A stretch of 64,000 nt of DNA from Streptomyces rishiriensis (GTDB lineage: Bacteria > Actinomycetota > Actinomycetes > Streptomycetales > Streptomycetaceae): contig NZ_BEWA01000013.1 in assembly GCF_003112535.1 (NCBI RefSeq), positions 62,001 to 126,000 on the forward strand. The letters run 5' to 3'. The position numbers were made by a program, and so were the translations under genes. Positions 17,593-25,008 of the stretch are shown here, piece by piece; the first letter of the stretch is position 1; each line of letters opens with the position of its first letter. The notes under the pieces were generated by a model, which had not been told where the DNA came from, did no database searches, and worked only from the letters and a program-made list of their open reading frames with translations.

Positions 17593-19053
17593 TCAGAACG
17601 GGAACGCGCTGCGCCCGTGCTGGACCGAGATCCACTTGGTGGTGGTGAAGGCCTCCAGCGTCGTCTCGCCGTTGAGGCGGCCGACGCCGGAGTTCTTCTC
17701 GCCGCCGAACGGCACGATCGGCTCGTCGTGCACGGTGGCGTCGTTGACGTGGAACATGCCGGTGACGATCTGCCGGGCGAAGGCCACACCACGCTCCACG
17801 TCGGCGGTGTGGACGGCGCCGCTGAGCCCGTACGGCGACTCGTTGACCAGCCGCACCGCCTCCTCCTCGCCGTCGAAGGTGTTCACGAACACGACGGGCC
17901 CGAAGACCTCCTGCTGGAGCAGCGCGGAGTCGGTGGGCAGGTCGGCCAGGACGGACGGCTCCACCAGGTTGCCGACCGTCGTACCGTGCACCAGCGCGTG
18001 CGCGCCCTCGCCGATCGCCTGCGCGACGACACCGGACAAGGCCTCCGCCTGCGAGGAGTTGATCACCGGGCCGATCGTGGTCTGCGGGTCGCGGGGGTCG
18101 CCGGCCTTGAGGGTGCGCACCTTGGCGACGAACTTCTCGGTGAACTCGTCGGCGATCGACCGGTCGACCAGGATGCGGTTGGCGGCCATGCAGACCTGGC
18201 CCTGGTGGACGAAGCGGCTGAACACGGCCGCGTCGACCGCGTAGTCGACGTCGGCGTCGTCCAGGACCACGAACGCGCTGTTGCCGCCGAGCTCGATGAC
18301 GGTCCGCTTGAAGTGCGAGGCGGCGACCGTCGCGACATGGCGGCCGACCTTGTCGGAGCCGGTGAAGGAGATGACCCGCGGGATCGGGTGTTCCAGGAAC
18401 GCGTCGCCGATCTCGGCGATGTCGGTCACGACGACGTTCAGCAGGCCCGGCGGCAGACCGGCGTCCTCGAAGAGCTTGGCGATCACGGTGCCGCCGGAGA
18501 CCGGGGTGTTCTGGTGCGGCTTCAGCACCACGCCGTTGCCGAGGGCGAGCGCGGGGGCGACGGACTTCAGCGACAGCAGGAAGGGCACGTTGAAGGGGCT
18601 GATCACACCGACCACGCCGACCGGCTCGCGGTAGACGCGGTTCTCCTTGCCGTCGATCGGCGAGGGCAGGATGCGGCCCTCGGGGCGCAGCGACAGATGG
18701 ATCGACTCGCGCAGGAACTCCTTGGCGAGGTGGAGTTCGAAGGCGGCCTTGCCGAAGGTGCCGCCGGCCTCGTCGACGAGCAGCGCGCTGATCTCCGCCT
18801 CGCGCTCCTCGACCAGACGCAGCACCTTCTCGAAGACCGCGCGGCGCGCGTAGGCGTTGGTCGCGGCCCACTGCTTCTGGGCACGGGCGGCGGCCCGGAA
18901 CGCCTCGTCGACCTCCTCGACCGTGGCTATGGTGATCGAGGCCAGCTTCTCGCCGTCATAGGGATTGATGGTGATGATGTCCCACGACCCGGTGCCCGGA
19001 CGCCATGTGCCGTCGATGTACTGCTGGGCCAGGTCGGTGAAGTAAGGCGACAT
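17593..19053 (-). CDS. aldehyde dehydrogenase, benzaldehyde/vanillin dehydrogenase-like
   Basis: This 486-residue NAD(P)-dependent enzyme oxidises an aldehyde to its acid. ALDH landmarks are FNVPFLLSLKSVAPALA, the NAD-binding SFTGSDKVGR, the general-base Glu in VIELGGNSAFVV, the catalytic Cys in HQGQVCMAANRI and QEVFGPVV. ATG 19053 is chosen over the upstream ATG 19065 because GAGG lies 6 bases ahead. The sequence type is closest to aromatic-aldehyde dehydrogenases, but the true substrate is not shown. No oxidative aromatic pathway genes are adjacent. A 16-bp unit (CGGGAACGCGCCCGGG) repeats at 17550 and 17566, just beyond its 3' end. Confidence 0.9.
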   Translation of the reverse strand: MSPYFTDLAQQYIDGTWRPGTGSWDIITINPYDGEKLASITIATVEEVDEAFRAAARAQKQWAATNAYARRAVFEKVLRLVEEREAEISALLVDEAGGTFGKAAFELHLAKEFLRESIHLSLRPEGRILPSPIDGKENRVYREPVGVVGVISPFNVPFLLSLKSVAPALALGNGVVLKPHQNTPVSGGTVIAKLFEDAGLPPGLLNVVVTDIAEIGDAFLEHPIPRVISFTGSDKVGRHVATVAASHFKRTVIELGGNSAFVVLDDADVDYAVDAAVFSRFVHQGQVCMAANRILVDRSIADEFTEKFVAKVRTLKAGDPRDPQTTIGPVINSSQAEALSGVVAQAIGEGAHALVHGTTVGNLVEPSVLADLPTDSALLQQEVFGPVVFVNTFDGEEEAVRLVNESPYGLSGAVHTADVERGVAFARQIVTGMFHVNDATVHDEPIVPFGGEKNSGVGRLNGETTLEAFTTTKWISVQHGRSAFPF

Positions 19054-19185
19054 GTGATCCCTCAATCCCCTGCTGCGATCGGCTGCGATCGATCGCCATC
19101 ACGATCTGATCACACGTCATCGTACGGCTGATGAAGGAGAGTTGGCGGGGACTTCGGCCGCTCGCCGGCCCCCGCGGGGGAATCG

Positions 19186-20046
19186 CTACGACAGCTGGAT
19201 CAGACCGCGCAGCAGGTCCCGGCTCGCGTCCGGTCCGGGGCTGTCCTGCTGGAGCTCTTCGAGGGCCTGCTCGTACTGGGCGACGTCCTCGCGTTTGTCC
19301 AGGTAGAGCGCGCTGGTGAGCTGTTCCAGATAGACGACGTCCTGCAGGTCGGACTCCGGGAAGCTCAGGATCGTGAACGCCCCCGACTCGCCGGAGTGCC
19401 CGCCGAGGCTGAACGGCATCACCTGCAGGCGCACGTTGGGGCGTTCGGAGATCTCGATCAGATGCTGGAGCTGTCCGCGCATCACCTCGCGGTCGCCGTA
19501 CGGCCGGCGCAGGGCCGCCTCGTCCAGCACGATGTGGACGTCCGGGGCGTTCTCGGCGACGAGGTACTTCTGCCGCTCCAGCCGCAGCGCCACACGACGG
19601 TCGACGTCGGCCGCGGTCGCGCCCTTCATGCCGCGGCTGACTACCGCGTGGGCGTAGGCCTCGGTCTGCAGCAGCCCGTGCACGAACTGGACCTCGTACG
19701 CCCGGATCAGCGCGGCCGCGCCCTCCAGACCGACATAGGTGGGGAACCAGTTGGGCAGGACGTCCGAGTAACTGTGCCACCAGCCGGCCACGTTGGCCTC
19801 ACGGGCGAGCCCGACGAGCGACTGGCGCTCCGCGTCGTCCGTGATGCCGTACAGCGTGAGCAGGTCCTCGACGTCCCGGGTCTTGAAGCTCACCCGGCCC
19901 AGTTCCATCCGGCTGATCTTCGACTCCGACGCCCTGATCGAGTATCCGGCCGCCTCGCGCGTGATGCCGCGCGTCTCACGCAGCCGCCGTAGTTGCGAGC
20001 CGAGCAGCATCCGCCGCACCACCGATCCGGGCTCTCCCGCGCTCAC
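19186..20046 (-). CDS. XRE/DUF5753 regulator of the WhiJ type
   Basis: This 286-residue protein has an N-terminal helix-turn-helix (LGSQLRRLRETRGITREAAG through SESKISRMELGRVSFKTRDV, residues ~15-65). The C-terminal DUF5753 domain includes WWHSYSDVLPNWFPTYVGLE, ALIRAYEVQFVHGLLQTEAYA and NVRLQVMPFSLGGH. These paralogues are abundant in Streptomyces and typically sit beside a DUF397 gene and an RsbW-like ATPase gene, as here. Some, such as WhiJ, affect sporulation. GTG 20046 is chosen because GGGGAGG lies 9 bases upstream; the frame itself opens at 20064. It is divergent from the ATPase gene across a 317-base intergenic region. Confidence 0.9.
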   Translation of the reverse strand: MSAGEPGSVVRRMLLGSQLRRLRETRGITREAAGYSIRASESKISRMELGRVSFKTRDVEDLLTLYGITDDAERQSLVGLAREANVAGWWHSYSDVLPNWFPTYVGLEGAAALIRAYEVQFVHGLLQTEAYAHAVVSRGMKGATAADVDRRVALRLERQKYLVAENAPDVHIVLDEAALRRPYGDREVMRGQLQHLIEISERPNVRLQVMPFSLGGHSGESGAFTILSFPESDLQDVVYLEQLTSALYLDKREDVAQYEQALEELQQDSPGPDASRDLLRGLIQLS

Positions 20047-20363
20047 GTTCGCCAGCCTCCCCAACCGTCTTAGGGGCCGCAGTCTGCCACTAAAACACTT
20101 CGAGCAGTACTCGTCCGATTACAGAGATGGAAAGAAGCCAAAGGATACGCGCAGAGCGATGGGTGGGAAGAGTGAGGAGAAAGGAAGGGAAGTGCCCGTG
20201 ATGAGCGAGAAGTTGGCGGAAAAAATGGCCAAGAAGCGGTACGGGCGGGTCCATTTCGGTCACGTGCACGTGCATCTGCCCTTGCATCCACAGTGCGCAT
20301 CGGAAACCATGGTCTCGCGCCACCGCTGCATCGCAACGACCGCGAATCCCGGGAGTGCCTCGC
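20047..20363. other. divergent intergenic region of the WhiJ-type locus
   Basis: This 317-base region is less GC-rich than its flanks, notably 20085-20240, as expected of promoters for the two divergent genes. It contains the 17-bp element shared with the DUF397 upstream region. A short frame from 20160 can be read but is not supported as a gene. Confidence 0.6.
20263..20279 (+). promoter_or_regulatory. 17-bp element upstream of the ATPase gene (copy 1)
   Basis: CGTGCACGTGCATCTGC lies 84 bases before the ATPase start codon. An identical copy, in the same orientation relative to its gene, lies 93 bases before the DUF397 start. Similarity continues imperfectly for about 13 more bases. It is a candidate operator for the XRE protein or a common regulator. 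Confidence 0.6.
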
Positions 20364-20870
20364 ATGGGGACGAATGGATCGACCATGCTCGAGCCGTTAA
20401 GGCAGGGCCTTCCGCCGCTTGATCCCGCGGCCGTGTCCAACGCCGCCTCCTGCGCTCTGCCGACGCGCTTCGAAGCGGTGCGCGAGGCACGGCAGTTCAC
20501 CAAGAGGACCCTCGGCCAGTGGGACGTGGGCGACTGTCTCGACGACGTCTGCCTGGTCGTCTCGGAGCTGGTGACCAACGCGCTGAGACACGGGCTGGCC
20601 TCCGACGACGCCCCGCTCGTGCAGGATCACCGGCATCCGCCCGTGCGTCTGCATCTGATGCGGTGGACCGAACGGCTCGTCTGCGCGGTGCGCGACCCCA
20701 GCCCGGACAGCCCGCTGCCCCGGGAGGGCGAGGACTTCGCGGCCGAGTCGGGCCGCGGCCTCTTCCTCGTCGACTCCTTCGCCGAGAGCTGGGGCTGGCA
20801 CCCGCTCTCCGGCAGTCTGGGCGGCAAGGTCGTCTGGGCGCTGTTCCGGCTGCGCACCGCCGCGGAATGA
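20364..20870 (+). CDS. RsbW/SpoIIAB-like ATP-binding protein (HATPase_c)
   Basis: This 168-residue protein has the GHKL ATP-binding fold of anti-sigma-type kinases: the N box in VVSELVTNALRHG, the G1 box in CAVRDPSPDSP and the G2-like ESGRGLFLVDSFAESWGW. In Streptomyces such proteins are scattered among WhiJ-type loci, and most have no known partner. ATG 20364 is chosen because GGGAG lies 8 bases upstream; GTG 20355 is possible. It is flanked by a divergent XRE regulator and a convergent DUF397 gene, the canonical trio. Kinase activity is not established from sequence. Confidence 0.88.
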   Translation: MGTNGSTMLEPLRQGLPPLDPAAVSNAASCALPTRFEAVREARQFTKRTLGQWDVGDCLDDVCLVVSELVTNALRHGLASDDAPLVQDHRHPPVRLHLMRWTERLVCAVRDPSPDSPLPREGEDFAAESGRGLFLVDSFAESWGWHPLSGSLGGKVVWALFRLRTAAE

Positions 20871-20999
20871 CGAACCGCGGCGCGTTCCGACGCCGCGGTT
20901 CTACGCGCGTTGCACCGGAGCGGAGAAGTGGGGCCGCTACGGAGACCGCCGGCCGCCGCGGAGACCGCGGGGCGGGGCGGCCGACGACGTCGGGCGCCG

Positions 21000-21260
21000 T
21001 CAGCTCGCGATCAGATGGTCGAACTCGCCGTCCTTGATGCCCAGCAGCATCGCCTCGATCTCGGCGCGCGTGTAGACGAGCGCGGGACCGTCGGGAAAGC
21101 GCGAGTTGCGCACGGCCACGTCACCGCCCGGCAGCCGGGCGAACTCCACGCACGAACCCTGCGAGTTGCTGTGCCGGCTCTTCTGCCAGGCAACCCCGTA
21201 CAGCTGTGTGGCCGTCATGCCGTTGTACACGTCGTGCCCCCCGTCAACGTGGTGGTCCAC
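21000..21260 (-). CDS. DUF397 small protein of the WhiJ-type locus
   Basis: This 86-residue protein carries the DUF397 signature: W-x-K-S-R-H-S-N (AWQKSRHSNSQGSCVEFA) followed by VAVRNSRFPDGPALVYTRAEIEAML. DUF397 proteins are acidic partners of WhiJ-like XRE regulators in Streptomyces and may antagonise DNA binding. GTG 21260 has GGGAG a few bases upstream. It converges with the ATPase gene and shares with it the 17-bp upstream element. Confidence 0.9.
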   Translation of the reverse strand: MDHHVDGGHDVYNGMTATQLYGVAWQKSRHSNSQGSCVEFARLPGGDVAVRNSRFPDGPALVYTRAEIEAMLLGIKDGEFDHLIAS

Positions 21261-21353
21261 AGGTCGCTCCCTGGTGGTGCACTGGCTTGTGTGGCCATTG
21301 GTGCCGTTGTCAACTGTCCCGGATCATAGCTCTGTTCACATGCAGACGCATGA

Positions 21354-21370
21354 GCAGATGCACGTGCACG
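21354..21370 (-). promoter_or_regulatory. 17-bp element upstream of the DUF397 gene (copy 2)
   Basis: On the minus strand it reads CGTGCACGTGCATCTGC, identical to 20263-20279. It lies 93 bases upstream of the DUF397 start codon. TATGAT, a good -10 candidate, lies downstream of it on the same strand at 21323-21328. Confidence 0.6.
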
Positions 21371-22040
21371 CGCGGTGCCTGAGTGGTTACAGCTTTGACG
21401 CCCGCTTTACCCGGCCCGTTCCCCTTCGCGGGCCTGTCATGGGCCTCCGCGGAAGTCGTCCGGATCGAACCATCCGTATATGGGGAACAGACGCTCAGCG
21501 CGCCCGTCCTGTTCCTTCGACGGGGAACGGATCGGCCGCGGGCGCACGACGAGCGTCGCCGGCCCCGGTCCGTAAGACGCCGTTCCGGCGGACTCCCGGC
21601 GTCCGCTCGGCACCCGGCGCGAGCCCCCGCGGACCGGAGCCGGCGTCGCCCGCGGGCCGGATTCGGCATCGGCCGCGGATCCCGAAAGCCCGCCGGCCCG
21701 GTACACCCCCATGCCCGTGGCATCCGCCGACGACGGCCACGCCCCCGCCCACGACGGGGGAATCGGGCTCGGGGGCGAGGCGGGAACGGCCGGGCGTACG
21801 AGCGACGACTCGGCCGGCCGTCGGTAGGGCGGTGGGCACACATAACCCGAACGAGTAGACGAACGGAGTGAATGTGCTCGTACCTACGAGGGAGACGGTC
21901 CATGGAGACGGCGGAGGTGGGTCTGCGCAGGACGGCGGCCTCCAGGCAGGGCGGGAGTGGACGGGGGGGCGTGTACCGGACACACCCTGGCGGAGGCAGG
22001 CCCGTTCCTCCCCGCACCCGGCCCGGAGGGTCGGACGGCC

Positions 22041-22158
22041 CGGGCCGGAAGGGGAGGAGGTCGGGGGTCGGCGCGGGCCGCAAGGGGAGGGGGTCGGAGG
22101 TCGGCGCGGGCCGCAAGGGGACGGGGGACGGGAGTCGGCGCGGGCCGGAAGGGGGCGG
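22041..22158. repeat. 33-bp tandem repeat, about 3.5 copies
   Basis: Units of 33, 33 and 34 bases start at 22041, 22074 and 22107, with a partial fourth from 22141. Each begins CGGGCCG and ends GTCGGCG. The array is G-rich on the plus strand and appears non-coding. Confidence 0.85.
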
Positions 22159-22285
22159 CCCGGGCTGTTCCGACTGGGTCGCGCGAACGGGCGCAGGCCG
22201 GGCGTCTGCGCGGGGCGGGGAAGTCGTCTCGGTAGGTCGCGAGGCCGCCCCCAGGGCTCTGCCAGGGCTTGCTGGTAGCTTGCTG

Positions 22286-22333
22286 CGGACCTTCGGACCT
22301 TCGGACTTTCGGACCTTCGGACTTTCGGACCTT
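22286..22333. repeat. six tandem copies of an 8-bp unit
   Basis: CGGACCTT or CGGACTTT is repeated six times without gaps, ending 73 bases before the start of the following lipoprotein gene. It lies in that gene's presumed promoter or leader. Confidence 0.88.
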
Positions 22334-22406
22334 CGGGCCCTCGTCCCTGCGGTCCTCGCGGCCGACGACCGGGCCGGCCGACTACAGCACAGCTTGGGAG
22401 CTAGCA

Positions 22407-22940
22407 GTGACTTCGGCGATCTTCTCGCGGGGTGCGTCCCGTCGGCCGGTGCGCGCGGCGGCCGCGGTCGCCGCGCTGGCGGGCGCGCTCGTGCTGACCG
22501 CGTGCAGCGACGGCGGCGGGTCCGACGGCTCCTCGGCCACGCCGTCCACGACGGCGAGCGCGGACGCCGGCGGCGCGAGCGGCACGGGCGGCGCGTCGGC
22601 GTCGGCGTCGACGTCCGTCTCCGCCTCCGGCGACCTGGAGGGGAGCTGGCTCGCCACGACGGACGGCAAGGCCGTCGCCCTGATCGTCACCGGGAAGCAG
22701 GCCGCCCTCTTCGTGACCGGCGGGGCCGTGTGCAGCGGCACGGCGGGCGAGGAGGCGGGCATGCGGATGATCCACCTCAAGTGCAGCACCGGCAAGGACG
22801 ACCGGACGACCGGGATGGTCGACTCCGTCGACGCGAAGTCCCTCGAGGTGACCTGGTCGGGCGCGGCCGGCAAGGAGACGTTCGCCAAGGCGCAGGGCGG
22901 CCAGTGGCCCTCGGGGCTGCCCACGGCGGGGCTCGGGTAG
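22407..22940 (+). CDS. secreted lipoprotein of unknown function
   Basis: This 177-residue protein starts at GTG 22407, with GGGAG 7 bases upstream. A twin-basic n-region (SRRPVRA), a hydrophobic core and the lipobox LTAC predict a lipid-anchored exported protein with Cys near residue 33. A Gly/Ser/Ala-rich linker of about 40 residues follows, then a compact domain (SWLATTDGKAVALIVTGKQAALF through DAKSLEVTWSG) with two cysteines that could pair. I do not recognise the domain. Another lipoprotein gene follows 93 bases downstream. Confidence 0.8.
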   Translation: MTSAIFSRGASRRPVRAAAAVAALAGALVLTACSDGGGSDGSSATPSTTASADAGGASGTGGASASASTSVSASGDLEGSWLATTDGKAVALIVTGKQAALFVTGGAVCSGTAGEEAGMRMIHLKCSTGKDDRTTGMVDSVDAKSLEVTWSGAAGKETFAKAQGGQWPSGLPTAGLG

Positions 22941-23033
22941 CCGAGCGGTCACAGAAACGGGGGGCGCGCGAAGCGTCGCCGCACGCGTGCGTGATGATCC
23001 ATCGAGCACCGTCACGAACCCTAGGAATCACTC

Positions 23034-23579
23034 ATGCGCGCCGTTCCCATCACCGTCACCGCCCTCGCCGCGGCCCTGCTCCTCACCGCCTGCGGAGGCG
23101 GTGACGACAGCGACTCCAAGGGCGGCGAGAGCAAGGCCGCCGGCTCGACCGGTCCGACCGGCGGCGCCTGTGCCGCCGACGGCCTCGGCCAGGAGGTCGG
23201 TCCCGTCGACGCCGCACCCGCCGCCGGGGACACCGGCAACGTCACCGTCACGCTCACCAACAAGGGCGCGCAGTGCACCCTCAAGGGCTTCCCCAAGGTG
23301 GCTCTGCAGACCGACGGCGCCTCCGCGACCGTGGCCGAGGACGCCGCGGCGGGAGCGCAGGCGCTGACCCTTCCGGCGCAGGGCACCGCCTCCTTCACGA
23401 TCACCTATGTGCGCGGCGAGAAGGGCGGCGACAAGAGCCTCGCCGTCAAGACGGTGAAGTACGGCCTGCCGGACGCCTCGTCCACCGTGAGCTTCGACTG
23501 GTCGTACGGCGACGTCGCGCTGAAGAGCAAGGGCGTGCCGGACGCCACGGTGAGCGCCTTCACGCAGGCCGGCGACTGA
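23034..23579 (+). CDS. DUF4232 domain lipoprotein
   Basis: This 181-residue protein has a short signal peptide and lipobox LTAC (Cys at residue 20). A hydrophilic linker follows, then a DUF4232-type beta-sandwich (GNVTVTLTNKGAQCTLKGFPKVAL, LTLPAQGTASFTITYV). The domain is widespread in actinobacterial cell-surface proteins; function is unknown. ATG 23034 is preceded by AGGA at 8 bases. It is probably transcribed with the preceding lipoprotein and converges with the DUF2786 gene. Confidence 0.85.
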   Translation: MRAVPITVTALAAALLLTACGGGDDSDSKGGESKAAGSTGPTGGACAADGLGQEVGPVDAAPAAGDTGNVTVTLTNKGAQCTLKGFPKVALQTDGASATVAEDAAAGAQALTLPAQGTASFTITYVRGEKGGDKSLAVKTVKYGLPDASSTVSFDWSYGDVALKSKGVPDATVSAFTQAGD

Positions 23580-23630
23580 CCTGCGCCGGGGTTGCCGGAA
23601 CAACCCCGGGCGTCCGAGCGGCCGGGAGCG

Positions 23631-24818
23631 TCAGGGCAGCCGGGGACGGGGCCGCATCCGGGCCCGGTCGGCCGCTTCGGCGCCCTCGGTCCAGCCCGCC
23701 TCGTCGGTGACACCGCGCAGACGGGTGGAGACGGTCTGCGGGAACATCCGGTCCGTCGCCGCGGTGACCGCGACCGCGCGCGTGGCGAGGACCGGCAGCA
23801 GATCGTCGTTCACCGCGGTCTCGGCGGCCGCGGCGATCTCGCCGAGGCGCGTCCCTATGCGGTGGGCGTACGCGGCGAGGAAGGACTGCCGGAAGGTCTT
23901 GGTCCGCCTGCGTCCCCCGGCCCGCTGGGCCGCCTCCGCCTTCGCCATCGCGGACTGCGCCTGCACCAGCAGCGAGGTGTACAGCAGCTCGACCGTCTCC
24001 AGGTCGGCCTCGAATCCGACGACCGTGGAGAAGGCGAAGGGCTCGTTCCACACCGCCCGGCAGTGGTTGGCCCCGGCGACCGCGTCCAGCAGCACCGCCT
24101 TCGCCTGCTCATAGGGCGGCTCGACGCCGATCCGGCAGGCGCCGGGCGCGTCCGGGTCCGGCGCATGGGCGTCGAGCAGCGCCTCGTCGAGGCTGTGCCG
24201 GGCCATCAGCTCCTGCGCCTTCGCGGTGAGCGCCTCCGCCTCCTGCGGGAACCCGGTCGCCTCGGCCTTGGCGAGCAGTGCGCGGATGCGGGTGAGCATG
24301 CGCGCGTGCGAGCCGGGGCGGGCCTGCCGGTGCGGCTCGCGCTCCTGGAGGGGTTCGAGGGCGGGCAGGCGCAGCAGCAGGCGGTAAAGCTCCAGGACCG
24401 CGGTGGCGTACGAGAAGCGGTCGCCGGACGCCGGCGGGTCGTCCGGCAGCTCCGCCAGCTGGTCCGCCCAGCGCCGGCCGCGCGCCCGGTCGTCACGCGC
24501 CTGCGCGCGGATCAGCGCGGTCACCAGGCCCACGTGGACGGCGTCCAGCTCGCGGCGCACGATCCGCACCGCGTCCGCGGGCTGCCAGCCCCGCCGCCAG
24601 AGCGCCGCGACGAACTCCACGCCCCGGCGCGTGAGTTCCGCGTCCGTCGCGGGGTCGGCGGCGAGGAGCGACGCGCCCGTGTCGAGGGCGGCGTCGGCGC
24701 TGTCGGTGTCGGCGCTGTGGGCGCTGTGGGCGCTGTGGGCGCTGTGGGCGCTGTCGTGGAGGGCGGCCTGGAAGGCGCGTTCGACGACGTCGGCCGGGCT
24801 GCTGCTGGTGCTGCTCAC
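23631..24818 (-). CDS. DUF2786 domain protein
   Basis: This 395-residue soluble protein contains the DUF2786 motif MLTRIRALLAKAEATGFPQEAEALTAKAQELMARHSLDEALL in its middle, a helical hairpin found in many actinobacterial and phage proteins of unknown function. The N-terminal region carries an HSA-HSA-HSA-HSA tract encoded by five 9-bp repeats. GTG 24818 (VSSTSSSPADVVERAF) is chosen because upstream sequence in this frame is Pro-rich and unlike coding DNA; the ribosome site is weak. It is divergent from the HTH/Clp-N gene. Confidence 0.8.
   Translation of the reverse strand: MSSTSSSPADVVERAFQAALHDSAHSAHSAHSAHSADTDSADAALDTGASLLAADPATDAELTRRGVEFVAALWRRGWQPADAVRIVRRELDAVHVGLVTALIRAQARDDRARGRRWADQLAELPDDPPASGDRFSYATAVLELYRLLLRLPALEPLQEREPHRQARPGSHARMLTRIRALLAKAEATGFPQEAEALTAKAQELMARHSLDEALLDAHAPDPDAPGACRIGVEPPYEQAKAVLLDAVAGANHCRAVWNEPFAFSTVVGFEADLETVELLYTSLLVQAQSAMAKAEAAQRAGGRRRTKTFRQSFLAAYAHRIGTRLGEIAAAAETAVNDDLLPVLATRAVAVTAATDRMFPQTVSTRLRGVTDEAGWTEGAEAADRARMRPRPRLP
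24712..24756 (-). repeat. five 9-bp in-frame repeats (His-Ser-Ala)
   Basis: GCGCTGTGG is repeated four times exactly, plus one copy with a single change. It encodes repeated Ser-Ala-His near the N-terminus of the DUF2786 protein. Confidence 0.88.
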
Positions 24819-24865
24819 CGGTCGATCGTGCCACGGAGGCGGGACGGCGCCCGCGCGTGGGAGGG

Positions 24866-24925
24866 GCGGAAGCGGAAGGGGAGGAAAGCGGAGCCGGGCG
24901 GAAGCGGAAGGGGACGAAAGCGGAG
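24866..24925. repeat. two 28-bp direct repeats, 32-bp period
   Basis: GCGGAAGCGGAAGGGG and the 12 bases after it recur at 24866 and 24898 with one mismatch. They lie in the intergenic region between the divergent DUF2786 and Clp-N genes. Confidence 0.85.
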
Positions 24926-24957
24926 GGACCACCGCGGGACGGCGTCCGCCCGACAGA

Positions 24958-24982
24958 GGGTGACAACCCTGGGTTGACACCC
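24958..24982. promoter_or_regulatory. operator O1 of the Clp-N gene (12-1-12 palindrome)
   Basis: GGGTGACAACCC and GGGTTGACACCC flank one T; the arms differ from a perfect inverted repeat at one position. It covers the -35 hexamer. Its core matches the half-sites of O2 (TGTCAACC / GGTTGACA). Confidence 0.75.
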
Positions 24983-25002
24983 TCTTGCTGTCAACCTACG
25001 GT
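24974..25002 (+). promoter_or_regulatory. promoter of the Clp-N gene, probably leaderless
   Basis: TTGACA (24974-24979), 17 bp, TACGGT (24997-25002) is a near-consensus housekeeping promoter. Only six bases separate the -10 from the ATG, so the transcript should begin at or next to the start codon. Confidence 0.75.
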
Positions 25003-25007
25003 TGACA
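24989..25007. promoter_or_regulatory. operator O2 of the Clp-N gene (perfect 8-3-8 palindrome)
   Basis: TGTCAACC, TAC, GGTTGACA forms a perfect inverted repeat that overlaps the -10 hexamer and ends one base before the ATG. It shares half-sites with O1, 28 bp away centre to centre. Confidence 0.8.
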
Positions 25008-25008
25008 C

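Larger units (their letters stand above)
21261..22406. other. 1.15-kb stretch without a supported gene
   Basis: All frames here are arginine-, proline- and glycine-rich shadows or lack a ribosome site. The region contains the second 17-bp WhiJ-locus element, a 33-bp repeat array (22041-22140 and a partial copy) and an 8-bp repeat array (22286-22333). A minus-strand frame at 21437-21841 is the least implausible candidate gene but shows no recognisable domain. Confidence 0.55.

Noticed and set aside
20160-20422. Short frame encoding MGGKSEEKG...YGRVHFGHVHVHLPLHPQ
   Set aside because: It has a weak ribosome site, overlaps the ATPase start, and its His-Val stretch is just the translated 17-bp element. 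A leader peptide is possible but not supported.
21437-21841. Minus-strand frame of 134 residues ending LFPIYGWFDPDDFRGGP
   Set aside because: The last 20 residues look protein-like, but the rest is Pro/Ser/Arg-rich with no domain and no clear ribosome site. I would need conservation to accept it.
21872-23104. Plus-strand 410-residue frame through the repeat arrays
   Set aside because: It is Gly/Arg-rich, spans the 33-bp and 8-bp repeats, and overlaps the well-supported lipoprotein gene in another frame.
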